Source of the DNA: Halictus rubicundus
Taxonomy: Eukaryota; Arthropoda; Insecta; Hymenoptera; Halictidae
DNA length: 64,000 nt
Assembly: GCF_050948215.1 (NCBI RefSeq)
Contig: NW_027489012.1
Span: forward strand, 62,001 to 126,000
Direction of reading: 5' to 3'
Part shown: piece by piece, positions 12,040-25,449 of the stretch
Position numbering within the stretch: the first letter of the stretch is position 1
Layout: every line of letters starts with the position of its first letter
Notes under the pieces: generated by a model
The model's database searches: none
What the model was told of the DNA's origin: nothing
What the model saw: only the letters and a program-made list of their open reading frames with translations
Position numbers and translations under genes: made by a program

Positions 12040-15000
12040 GATATGATAGTGGATCGGATAGGATAGAGGATTGGATAGGATATAGAATATGATACGGTAG
12101 ACGCTAGGGGATTGGATCGGATACAGGATAGGAGGCGGTAGAGGATAGGATAGGATAGGATGGAGAATAGGATAGGATAGAGGATAGGTTAGGATAGAGG
12201 ATAGGATAGGATAGGATAAAGGATAGGATAGGATAGAGGATAGGATAGGACAGATGATATTATAGGAATGAGGATAGGATATGATAGAGGATACGATATT
12301 ATAGAGGATAGGATAGGATAGAGGATAGGATAGGATAGAGGATAGGATAGGATAGAGGATAGGATAGGATAGAGGATAGGATAGGATAGAGGATAGGATA
12401 GGATAGAGGATAGGATAGAGGATAGGATAGGATAGGATGGAGAATAGGATAGGATAGAGGATAGGATACGATAGAGGATACGATAGGATAGGATAGAGGA
12501 TAGGATAGGATAGAGGATAGGATAGGATAGGATAGAGGATAGGATACGATAGAGGATACGATAGGATAGGATAGAGGATAGGATACGATAGAGGATACGA
12601 TAGGATAGGATAGAGGATAGGATAGGATAGAGGGTAGGATAGGATAGAGGATAGGATATGATAGTGGATCGGATAGGATAGAGGATTGGATAGGATAGAG
12701 AATATGATACGGTAGACGCTAGGGGATTGGATCGGATACAGGATAGGAGGCGGTAGAGGATAGGATAGGATAGGATGGAGAATAGGATAGGATAGGATGG
12801 ACAATAGGATAGGATAGAGGATAGGATAGGATAGGATAGAGGATAGGATAGGATAGAGGATAGGATAGGATACAGCATGAGATACGATAGAGGATAGGAT
12901 AGGGGATTGGATAGGATAGAGGATAGGATAGGACAGATGATATTATAGGAATGAGGATAGGATATGATAGAGGATAGGATAGGATAGAGGATAGGATAGG
13001 ATAGAGGATAGGATAGTATAGAGGATAGGATAGGATAGAGGATAGGATAGGATAGAGGATAGGATAGGATAGAGGATAGGATAGAGGATAGGATAGGATA
13101 GGATGGAGAATAGGATAGGATAGAGGATAGGATACGATAGAGGATACGATAGGATAGGATAGAGGATAGGATAGGATAGAGGATAGGATAGGATAGGATA
13201 GAGGATAGGATACGATAGAGGATACGATAGGATAGGATAGAGGATAGGATACGATAGAGGATACGATAGGATAGGATAGAGGATAGGATAGGATAGAGGG
13301 TAGGATAGGATAGAGGATAGGATATGATAGTGGATCGGATAGGATAGAGGATTGGATAGGATAGAGAATATGATACGGTAGACGCTAGGGGATTGGATCG
13401 GATACAGGATAGGAGGCGGTAGAGGATAGGATAGGATAGGATGGAGAATAGGATAGGATAGGATGGACAATAGGATAGGATAGAGGATAGGATAGGATAG
13501 GATAGAGGATAGGATAGGATAGAGGATAGGATAGGATAGAGCATGAGATACGATAGAGGATAGGATAGGGGATTGGATAGGATAGAGGATAGGATAGGAC
13601 AGATGATATTATAGGAATGAGGATAGGATATGATAGAGGATAGGATAGGATAGAGGATAGGATAGGATAGAGGATAGGATAGTATAGAGGATAGGATAGG
13701 ATAGAGGATAGGATAGGATAGAGGATAGGATAGGATAGAGGATAGGATGCGATAGAGGATAATAAAGGATAGGATAGAGGGTAGGATAGGATAGAGGATA
13801 GGATAGGATAGAGGATAGGATAGGATAGAGGATAGGATATGATAGAGGATAGGATAGGATAGAGGATAGGATAGGATCGAGGATAGGATAAGATAGAGGA
13901 TATGCTAGGATAGACGATAGGATAGGATAGAGGATAGGATATGATAGAGGATAGGATAGGATAGAGGATAGGATAGGATAGAGAATAGGATAGTATAGAG
14001 GATAGGATAGGATACAGGATAGGAGAGGATAGGATATGATAGAGGATAGGATAGGATAGAGGATAGGATAGGATAGAGGATAGGATAGTATAGAGGATAG
14101 GATAAGATAGAGGATATGATAGGATAGACGATACGATAGGATAGAGGATAGGATATGATAGAGGATAGGATAGGATAGAGGATAGGATAGGATAGAGGAT
14201 AGGATAGGATAGATGATAGGATAGGATAGAGGATAGGATACGATAGAGGATACGATAGGATAGGATAGAGGATAGGATAGGATAGAGGATAGGATAGGAT
14301 AGAGGATAGGATAGGATAGAGGATAGGATAGGATAGAGGATAGGATAGGATAGAGGATAGGATAGAGGATAGGATAGGATAGGATGGAGAATAGGATAGG
14401 ATAGAGGATAGGATACGATAGAGGATACGATAGGATAGGATAGAGGATAGGATAGGATAGAGGATAGGATAGGATAGGATAGAGGATAGGATACGATAGA
14501 TGATACGATAGGATAGGATAGAGGATAGGATACGATAGAGGATACGATAGGATAGGATAGAGGATAGGATAGGATAGAGGGTAGGATAGGATAGAGGATA
14601 GGATATGATAGTGGATCGGATAGGATAGAGGATTGGATAGGATAGAGAATATGATACGGTAGACGCTAGGGGATTGGATCGGATACAGGATAGGAGGCGG
14701 TAGAGGATAGGATAGGATAGGATGGAGAATAGGATAGGATAGGATGGACAATAGGATAGGATAGAGGATAGGATAGGATAGGATAGAGGATAGGATAGGA
14801 TAGAGGATAGGATAGGATAGAGCATGAGATACGATAGAGGATAGGATAGGGGATTGGATAGGATAGAGGATAGGATAGGACAGATGATATTATAGGAATG
14901 AGGATAGGATATGATAGAGGATAGGATAGGATAGAGGATAGGATAGGATAGAGGATAGGATAGTATAGAGGATAGGATAGGATAGAGGATAGGATAGGAT

Positions 15001-17000
15001 AGAGGATAGGATGCGATAGAGGATAATAAAGGATAGGATAGAGGGTAGGATAGGATAGAGGATAGGATAGGATAGAGGATAGGAGAGGATAGAGGATAGG
15101 ATATGATAGAGGATAGGATAGGATAGAGGATAGGATAGTATAGAGGATAGGATAGGATAGAGGATAGGAGAGGATAGGATATGATAGAGGATAGGATAGG
15201 ATAGAGGATAGGATAGTATAGAGGATAGGATAAGATAGAGGATATGATAGGATAGACGATACGATAGGATAGAGGATAGGATATGATAGAGGATAGGATA
15301 GGATAGAGGATAGGATATGATAGAGGATAGGATAGGATAGAGGATAGGATAGGATCGAGGATAGGATAAGATAGAGGATATGCTAGGATAGACGATAGGA
15401 TAGGATAGAGGATAGGATATGATAGAGGATAGGATAGGATAGAGGATAGGATAGGATAGAGAATAGGATAGTATAGAGGATAGGATAGGATAGAGGATAG
15501 GAGAGGATAGGATATGATAGAGGATAGGATAGGATAGAGGATAGGATAGGATAGAGGATAGGATAGTATAGAGGATAGGATAAGATAGAGGATATGATAG
15601 GATAGACGATACGATAGGATAGAGGATAGGATATGATAGAGGATAGGATAGGATAGAGGATAGGATAGGATAGAGGATAGGATAGGATAGATGATAGGAT
15701 AGGATAGAGGATAGGATACGATAGAGGATACGATAGGATAGGATAGAGGATAGGATAGGATAGAGGATAGGATAGGATAGAGGATAGGATAGGATAGAGG
15801 ATAGGATAGGATAGAGGATAGGATAGGATAGAGGATAGGATAGAGGATAGGATAGGATAGGATGGAGAATAGGATAGGATAGAGGATAGGATACGATAGA
15901 GGATACGATAGGATAGGATAGAGGATAGGATAGGATAGAGGATAGGATAGGATAGGATAGAGGATAGGATACGATAGATGATACGATAGGATAGGATAGA
16001 GGATAGGATACGATAGAGGATACGATAGGATAGGATAGAGGATAGGATAGGATAGAGGGTAGGATAGGATAGAGGATAGGATAGGATAGAGAATATGATA
16101 CGGTAGACGCTAGGGGATTGGATCGGATACAGGATAGGAGGCGGTAGAGGATAGGATAGGATAGGATGGAGAATAGGATAGGATAGGATGGACAATAGGA
16201 TAGGATAGAGGATAGGATAGGATAGGATAGAGGATAGGATAGGATAGAGGATAGGATAGGATACAGCATGAGATACGATAGAGGATAGGATAGGGGATTG
16301 GATAGGATAGAGGATAGGATAGGACAGATGATATTATAGGAATGAGGATAGGATATGATAGAGGATAGGATAGGATAGAGGATAGGATAGGATAGAGGAT
16401 AGGATAGTATAGAGGATAGGATAGGATAGAGGATAGGATAGGATAGAGGATAGGATAGGATAGAGGATAGGATAGAGGATAGGATAGGATAGGATGGAGA
16501 ATAGGATAGGATAGAGGATAGGATACGATAGAGGATACGATAGGATAGGATAGAGGATAGGATAGGATAGAGGATAGGATAGGATAGGATAGAGGATAGG
16601 ATACGATAGAGGATACGATAGGATAGGATAGAGGATAGGATACGATAGAGGATACGATAGGATAGGATAGAGGATAGGATAGGATAGAGGGTAGGATAGG
16701 ATAGAGGATAGGATATGATAGTGGATCGGATAGGATAGAGGATTGGATAGGATAGAGAATATGATACGGTAGACGCTAGGGGATTGGATCGGATACAGGA
16801 TAGGAGGCGGTAGAGGATAGGATAGGATAGGATGGAGAATAGGATAGGATAGGATGGACAATAGGATAGGATAGAGGATAGGATAGGATAGGATAGAGGA
16901 TAGGATAGGATAGAGGATAGGATAGGATAGAGCATGAGATACGATAGAGGATAGGATAGGGGATTGGATAGGATAGAGGATAGGATAGGACAGATGATAT
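12040..17000. repeat. Nested HOR series with 666-bp core unit
   Basis: GGTAGACG tags at 12096, 12711, 13377, 14658, 16102 and 16768 are spaced 615, 666, 1,281, 1,444 and 666 bp. A GCATGAGATACG tag follows most of them (near 12875, 13541, 14822, 16266 and 16932). The pair of 666-bp units at about 12.70-13.6 kb is repeated at 16.09-17.0 kb with an offset of 3,391 bp, which is 666+1,281+1,444. Each unit ends in a CGATA-dimer cluster, the tag and the GACAGATG header. The pattern suggests duplication of multi-unit blocks, not single monomers. Confidence 0.88.
14822..15300. repeat. Block repeated at 16.93-17.4 kb (offset 2,110 bp)
   Basis: The GCATGAG tag (14822), the header (about 14879), an ATGCG plus GATAATAAAGG variant (15012) and GGAGAGG (15081) recur at 16932, 16989, 17122 and 17191, all at 2,110 bp. 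One extra monomer shifts the offset to 2,127 by the AGTATAG at 15216. The block at 13598-13750 is the same family but one monomer longer between header and ATGCG (148 against 131 bp). Confidence 0.85.
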
Positions 17001-17639
17001 TATAGGAATGAGGATAGGATATGATAGAGGATAGGATAGGATAGAGGATAGGATAGGATAGAGGATAGGATAGTATAGAGGATAGGATAGGATAGAGGAT
17101 AGGATAGGATAGAGGATAGGATGCGATAGAGGATAATAAAGGATAGGATAGAGGGTAGGATAGGATAGAGGATAGGATAGGATAGAGGATAGGAGAGGAT
17201 AGAGGATAGGATATGATAGAGGATAGGATAGGATAGAGGATAGGATAGTATAGAGGATAGGATAGGATAGAGGATAGGAGAGGATAGGATATGATAGAGG
17301 ATAGGATAGGATAGAGGATAGGATAGGATAGAGGATAGGATAGTATAGAGGATAGGATAAGATAGAGGATATGATAGGATAGACGATACGATAGGATAGA
17401 GGATAGGATATGATAGAGGATAGGATAGGATAGAGGATAGGAGAGGATAGAGGATAGGATAGTATAGCGGATAGGATAAGATAGAGGATATGATAGGATA
17501 GACGATACGATAGGATAGAGGATAGGATATGATAGAGGATAGGATAGGATAGAGGATAGGATAGGATAGAGGATAGGATAGGATAGAGGATAGGATAGGA
17601 TAGAGGATAGGATAGGATAGAGGATAGGATAGGGGATTG

Positions 17640-20290
17640 GATAGGATAGAGGATAGGATAGGACAGATGATGTTATAGGAATGGGGATAGGATATGATAG
17701 AGGATAGGATAGGATAGAGGATAGGATAGGATAGAGGATAGGATAGGATAGAGGATAGGATAGGATAGAGGATAGGATAAGATAGAGGATATGATAGGAT
17801 AGAGGATTGGATAGTATAGAGGATAGGATAGGATAGAGGATAGGATAGGATAGAGGATAGGAAAGGATAGAGGATAGGATAGGATAGAGGATAGGATAGG
17901 ATAGAGGATAGGATAAGATAGAGGATAGGATAGGATAGAGGATAGGATAGGATAGATGATAGGATGGGATAGAGGATAGGATAGGATAGAGGATAGGATA
18001 GGATAGAGGATAGGATAGGATAGAGGATAGGATAGGGTAGAGGATAGGATAGGATAGAGGATAGGATAGGATAGATGATAGGATAGGATAGAGGATAGGA
18101 TAAGATAGAGGATAGGATAGGATAGGATAGAGGATAGGATAGGATAGAGGATAGGATAGGATAGAGGATAGGATAGGGGATTGGATAGGATAGAGGATAG
18201 GATAGGACAGATGATATTATAGGAATGGGGATAGGATATGATAGAGGATAGGATAGGATAGAGGATAGGATAGGATAGAGGATAGGATAGGATAGAGGAT
18301 AGGATAGGATAGAGGATAGGATAAGATAGAGGATATGATAGGATAGAGGATTGGATAGTATAGAGGATAGGATAGGATAGAGGATAGGATAGGATAGAGG
18401 ATAGGAAAGGATAGAGGATAAGATAGGATAGAGGATAGGATAGGATAGAGGATAGGATAAGATAGAGGATAGGATAGGATAGAGGATAGGATAGGATAGA
18501 TGATAGGATGGGATAGAGGATAGGATAGGATAGAGGATAGGATAGGATAGAGGATAGGATAGGATAGAGGATAGGATAAGATAGAGGATATGATAGGATA
18601 GATGATAGGATAGGATAGAGGATAGGATAGTATAGCGGATAGGATAAGATAGAGGATATGATAGGATAGACGATACGATAGGATAGAGGATAGGATATGA
18701 TAGAGGATAGGATAGGATAGAGGATAGGATAGGATAGAGGATAGGATAGGATAGATGATAGGATAGGATAGAGGATAGGATAAGATAGAGGATACGATAG
18801 GATAGATGATATTATAGGAAAGAGGAAAGGATATGATAGAGGATACGATAGGATAGGATAGAGGATAGGATACGATAGAGGATACGATAGGATAGGATAG
18901 AGGATAGGATACAATAGAGGATACGATAGGATAGGATAGAGGATAGGATAGAGGATAGGATAGGATAGAGAATATGATACGGTAGACGATAGGGGATTGG
19001 ATCGGATACAGGATAGGATAGGGTAGAGGATAGGATAGGATAGAGGATAGGATAGGATAGAGAATATGATACGGTAGACGATAGGGGATTGGATCGGATA
19101 CAGGATAGGAGGCGGTAGAGGATAGAATAGGATAGGATGGAGAATAGGATAGGAAAGAGGATAGGATAGGATAGAGGATAGGATAGGATAGAGCATAGGA
19201 TACGATAGAGGATAGGATAGGGGATTGGATAGGATAGAGGATAGGTTAGGACAGATGATATTATAGGAATGAGGATAGGATATGATGGAGGATACGATAT
19301 TATAGAGGATAGGATAGGATAGAGGATAGGATAGGATAGAGGATAGGATAGGATAGAGGATAGGATAGGATAGAGGAGAGGATAGTATAGAGGATAGTAT
19401 AGGATAGAGGATAGGATAGGATAGAGGATAGGATCGGATAGAGGATAGGATAGGATAGAGGATAGGTTAGGATAGAGCATAGGATACGATAGAGGATAGG
19501 ATAGGGGATTGGATAGGATAGAGGATAGGATAGCACAGATGATATTATAGGAATGGGGATAGGATATGATAGAGGATAGGATAGGATAGAGGATAGGATA
19601 GGATAGAGGATAGGATAGGATAGAGGATAGGATAGGATAGAGGATAGGATAGGATAGAGGATAGGATAGGATAGAGGATAGGATAGGATAGAGGATAGGA
19701 TAGGGGATTGGATAGGATAGAGGATAGGATAGGACAGATGATATTATAGGAATGGGGATAGGATATGATAGAGGATAGGATAGGATAGAGGATAGGATAG
19801 GATAGAGGATAGGATAGGATAGAGGATAGGATAGGATAGAGGATAGGATAAGATAGAGGATATGATGGGATAGAGGATTGGATAGTATAGAGGATAGAAT
19901 AGGATAGAGGATAGGATAGGATAGAGGATAGGAAAGGATAGAGGATAGGATAGGATAGAGGATAGGATAGGATAGAGGATAGGATAAGATAGAGGATAGG
20001 ATAGGATAGAGGATAGGATAGGATAGATGATAGGATGGGATAGAGGATAGGATAGGATAGAGGATAGGATAGGATAGAGGATAGGATAGGATAGAGGATA
20101 GGATAGGGTAGAGGATAGGATAGGATAGAGGATAGGATAGGATAGATGATAGGATAGGATAGAGGATAGGATAAGATAGAGGATAGGATAGGATAGGATA
20201 GAGGATAGGATAGGATAGAGGATAGGATAGGATAGAGGATAGGATAGGGGATTGGATAGGATAGAGGATAGGATAGGACAGATGATATTA
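17640..20290. repeat. 544-bp HOR units (32 monomers long)
   Basis: GACAGATG headers ending in a private AATGGGG variant sit at 17662, 18206, 19733 and 20277. The first two and the last two are each 544 bp apart, exactly 32 x 17. The GATGGG variant follows at 17965, 18509 and 20036, keeping offsets of 544 and 2,071 bp. Between the pairs, about 18.6-19.5 kb carries GGTAGACG-tag and GCATAGG-tag sequence of the type seen at 3.0-3.3 kb. Confidence 0.87.
19060..19330. repeat. Second copy of the 3.0-3.3 kb marker cluster
   Basis: A GGTAGACG tag (19073) with the private GAATAGG variant, a GCATAGG tag (19193), a header (about 19250) and the GATGGAGGATACGATATTATAG variant recur in the order seen at 3007-3310. 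A second, shorter GGTAGACG tag at 18981 is 92 bp upstream, so the tag itself is locally duplicated. Confidence 0.8.
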
Positions 20291-23200
20291 TAGGAATGGG
20301 GATAGGATATGATAGAGGATAGGATATGATAGAGGATAGGATAGGATAGAGGATAGGATAGGATAGAGGATAGGATAGGATAGAGGATAGGATAGGATAG
20401 AGGATAGGATAAGATAGAGGATATGATAGGATAGAGGATAGGATAGGATAGAGGATAGGATAGGGTAGAGGATAGGATAGGATAGAGGATAGGATAGGAT
20501 AGAGGATTGGATAGGATAGAGGATAGGATAAGATAGAGGATAGGATAGGATAGGATAGAGGATAGGATACGATAGAGGATACGATAGGATAGGATAGAGG
20601 ATAGGATACGATAGAGGATACGATAGGATAGGATAGAGGATAGGATACGATAGAGGATACGATAAGGATAGGATAGAGGATAGGACAGGATAGAGGATAG
20701 GATAGGATAGAGGATAGGATAGGGTAGAGGATAGGATAGGATAGAGGATAGGATAGGATAGATGATAGGATAGGATAGAGGATAGGATAAGATACAGGAT
20801 AGGATAGGATACGATAGAGGATACGATAGGATAGGATAGAGGATAGGATACGATAGAGGATACGATAGGATAGGATAGAGGATAGGATAGGATAGAGGAT
20901 AGGATAGGGTAGAGGATAGGATAGGATAGAGGATAGGATAGGATCGATGATAGGATAGGATAGAGGATAGGATAAGATAGAGGATAGGATAGGATAGGAT
21001 AGAGGATAGGATGGGATAGAGGATAGGATAGGATAGAGGGTAGGATAGGATAGAGGAGAGGATAGGATAGAGGATAGGATAGAGGATAGGAAAGGATAGA
21101 GGATAGGATAGGATAGAGGATAGGATAGGATAGAGGATAGGATAAGATAGAGGATAGGATAGGATAGAGGATAGGATAGGATAGAGGATAGGATGGGATA
21201 GAGGATAGGATAGGATAGAGGATAGGATAGGATAGAGGATAGGATAGGATAGAGGATAGGATAGGATAGAGGATAGGATAGGATAGAGGATAGGATAGGG
21301 TAGAGGATAGGATAGGATAGAGGATAGGATAGGATAGAGGATTGGATAGGATAGAGGATAGGATAAGATAGAGGATAGGATAGGATAGGATAGAGGATAG
21401 GATACGATAGAGGATACGATAGGATAGGATAGAGGGTAGGATACGATAGAGGATACGATAAGGATAGGATAGAGGATAGGATGGGATAGAGGATAGGATA
21501 GGATAGAGGATAGGATAGGGTAGAGGATAGGATAGGATAGAGGATAGGATAGGATAGATGATAGGATAGGATAGAGGATAGGATAAGATAGAGGATAGGA
21601 TAGGATAGGATAGAGGATAGGATGGGATAGAGGATAGGATAGGATAGAGGATAGGATAGGATAGAGGATAGGATAGGATAGAGGATAGGATAGGGTAGAG
21701 GATAGTTTAGGGTAGAGGATAGGATAGGGTAGATGATAGGATAGGATAGAGGATAGGATAAGATAGAGGATAGGATAGGATAGGGTAGAGGATAGGATAC
21801 GATAGAGGATACGATAGGATAGGATAGAGGATAGGATACGATAGAGGATACGATAGGATAGGATAGAGGATAGGATACGATAGAGGATACGATAGGATAG
21901 GATAGAGGATAGGATAGGATAGAGGATAGGATAGGATAGAGGATAGGATAGGATAGAGGATAGGATAGGATGGAGGATAGGATAGGATAGAGGATAGGAT
22001 AGGATAGAGGATAGGATAGGATAGGATAGAGGATAGGATACGATAGAGGATACGATAGGATAGGATAGAGGATAGGATAGGATAGAGGATAGGATAGGAT
22101 AGATGATAGGATAGGATAGAGGATAGGATAAGATAGAGGATAGGATAGGATAGGATAGAAGATAGGATGGGATAGAGGATAGGATAGGATAGAGGGTAGG
22201 ATAGGATAGAGGATAGGATAGGATAGAGGATAGGATAGGGTAGAGGATAGGATAGGATAGGATAGAGGATAGGATAGGATAGATGATAGGATAGGATAGA
22301 GGATAGGATAAGATAGAGGATAGGATAGGATAGGATAGAGGATAGGATACGATAGATGATACGATAGGATAGGATAGAGGATAGGATACGATAGAGGATA
22401 CGATAGGATAGGATAGAGGATAGGATAGGATAGAGGATAGGATAGGGGATTGGATAGGATAGAGGATAGGATAGGACAGATGATATTATAGGAATGGGGA
22501 TAGGATATGATAGAGGATAGGATAGGATAGAGGATAGGATAGGATAGAGGATAGGATAGGATAGAGGATAGGATAGGATAGAGGATAGGATAAGATAGAG
22601 GATATGATAGGATAGAGGATAGGATAGGATAGAGGATAGGATAGGGTAGAGGATAGGATAGGATAGAGGATAGGATAGGATAGAGGATTGGATAGGATAG
22701 AGGATAGGATAAGATAGAGGATAGGATAGGATAGGATAGAGGATAGGATACGATAGAGGATACGATAGGATAGGATAGAGGATAGGATACGATAGAGGAT
22801 ACGATAGGATAGGATAGAGGATAGGATACGATAGAGGATACGATAAGGATAGGATAGAGGATAGGACAGGATAGAGGATAGGATAGGATAGAGGATAGGA
22901 TAGGGTAGAGGATAGGATAGGATAGAGGATAGGATAGGATAGATGATAGGATAGGATAGAGGATAGGATAAGATACAGGATAGGATAGGATAGGATAGAG
23001 GATAGGATGGGATAGAGGATAGGATAGGATAGAGGATAGGATAGGATAGAGGATAGGATAGGATAGAGGATAGGATAGGGTAGAGGATAGTTTAGGATAG
23101 AGGATAGGATAGGGTAGATGATAGGATAGGATAGAGGATAGGATAAGATAGAGGATAGGATAGGATAGGATAGAGGATAGGATAGGATAGAGGATAGGAT

Positions 23201-24500
23201 GGGATAGAGGATAGGATAGGATAGAGGATAGGATAGGATAGAGGATAGGATAGGATAGAGGATAGGATAGGATAGAGGATAGGATAGGATAGAGGATAGG
23301 ATAGGGTAGAGGATAGGATAGGATAGAGGATAGGATAGGATAGAGGATTGGATAGGATAGAGGATAGGATAAGATAGAGGATAGGATAGGATAGGATAGA
23401 GGATAGGATACGATAGAGGATACGATAGGATAGGATAGAGGATAGGATACGATAGAGGATACGATAGGATAGGATAGAGGATAGGATACGATAGAGGATA
23501 CGATAAGGATAGGATAGAGGATAGGATAGGATAGAGGATAGGATAGGATAGAGGATAGGATAGGGTAGAGGATAGGATAGGATAGAGGATAGGATAGGAT
23601 AGATGATAGGATAGGATAGAGGATAGGATAAGATAGAGGATAGGATAGGATAGGATAGAGGATAGGATGGGATAGAGGATAGGATAGGATAGAGGATAGG
23701 ATAGGATAGAGGATAGGATAGGATAGAGGATAGGATAGGGTAGAGGATAGTTTAGGGTAGAGGATAGGATAGGGTAGATGATAGGATAGGATAGAGGATA
23801 GGATAAGATAGAGGATAGGATAGGATAGGGTAGAGGATAGGATACGATAGAGGATACGATAGGATAGGATAGAGGATAGGATACGATAGAGGATACGATA
23901 GGATAGGATAGAGGATAGGATACGATAGAGGATACGATAGGATAGGATAGAGGATAGGATAGGATAGAGGATAGGATAGGATAGAGGATAGGATAGGATA
24001 GAGGATAGGATAGGATGGAGGATAGGATAGGATAGAGGATAGGATAGGATAGAGGATAGGATAGGATAGGATAGAGGATAGGATACGATAGAGGATACGA
24101 TAGGATAGGATAGAGGATAGGATAGGATAGAGGATAGGATAGGATAGATGATAGGATAGGATAGAGGATAGGATAAGATAGAGGATAGGATAGGATAGGA
24201 TAGAGGATAGGATGGGATAGAGGATAGGATAGGATAGAGGGTAGGATAGGATAGAGGATAGGATAGGATAGAGGATAGGATAGGGTAGAGGATAGGATAG
24301 GATAGGATAGAGGATAGGATAGGATAGATGATAGGATAGGATAGAGGATAGGATAAGATAGAGGATAGGATAGGATAGGATAGAGGATAGGATACGATAG
24401 ATGATACGATAGGATAGGATAGAGGATAGGATACGATAGAGGATACGATAGGATAGGATAGAGGATAGGATACGATAGAGGATACGATAGGATAGAGGAT
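20200..24500. repeat. Mosaic HOR with 2.05-2.2 kb and 660-bp periods
   Basis: CGATAAGG, a variant with one extra A, marks four units at 20660, 21456, 22841 and 23501. The last two are exactly 660 bp apart. The block at 20.3-20.8 kb matches 22.5-22.97 kb at 2,181 bp (2,198 before one monomer change). The block at 21.34-22.44 kb matches 23.35-24.48 kb at 2,045 bp; shared rare variants include GTTTAGGGTAG (21705 and 23750), GATGGAGG (21970 and 24015) and CGATAGATGATACG (22348 and 24393). At their left edge the offset drops to 2,006, a 39-bp change equal to one CGATA dimer. Confidence 0.87.
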
Positions 24501-25440
24501 AGGATACGATAGAGGATAGGATAGGATAGAGGATAGGATAGAGGATAGGAAAGGATAGAGGATAGGATAGGATAGAGGATAGGATAGGATAGAGGATAGG
24601 ATAAGATAGAGGATAGGATAGGATAGAGGATAGGATAGGATAGAGGATAGGATGGGATAGAGGATAGGATAGGATAGAGGATAGGATAGGATAGAGGATA
24701 GGATAGGATAGAGGATATGATAGGGTAGAGGATAGGATAGGATAGAGGATAGGATAGGATAGATGATAGGATAGGATAGAGGATAGGATAAGATAGAGGA
24801 TAGGATAGAATAGGATAGAGGATAGGATGGGATAGAGGATAGGACAGGATAGAGGATAGGATAGGATAGAGGATAGGATAGGATAGAGGATAGGATAGGG
24901 TAGAGGATAGGATAGGATAGAGGATAGGATAGGATAGAGGATTGGATAGGATGTAGGATAGGATAAGATAGAGGATAGGATAGGATAGGATAGAGGACAG
25001 GATACGATAGAGGATACGATAGGATAGGATAGAGGATAGGATACGATAGAGGATACGATAGGATAGGATAGAGGATAGGATACGATAGAGGATACGATAA
25101 GGATAGGATAGAGGATAGGATAGGATAGAGGATAGGATAGGATAGAGGATAGGATAGGGTAGAGGATAGGATAGGGTAGAGGATAGGATAGGATAGAGGA
25201 TAGGATAGGATAGATGATAGGATAGGATAGAGGATAGGATAAGATAGAGGATAGGATAGGATAGGATAGAGGATAGGATACGATAGAGGATACGATAGGA
25301 TAGGATAGAGGATAGGATCGGATAGAGGATAGGATCGGATAGAGGATATGATAGGGGATTGGATAGGATAGAGGATAGGATAGGATAGAGGATAGGATAG
25401 GATAGAGGATAGGATAGGATAGAGGATAGGATACGATAGA
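24500..25440. repeat. Satellite segment between HOR mosaics
   Basis: The segment is plain 17-mers with CGATA dimers (a run at about 25.0-25.1 kb ending in CGATAAGG) and variants GGTA, AAGATA, GATGATA and GATCGG. The GATCGG and GGGGATTGG variants at 25320-25360 resemble the 10.68 and 11.77 kb region. I see no gene and no diverged marker block. Confidence 0.8.
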
Positions 25441-25449
25441 GGATACGAT

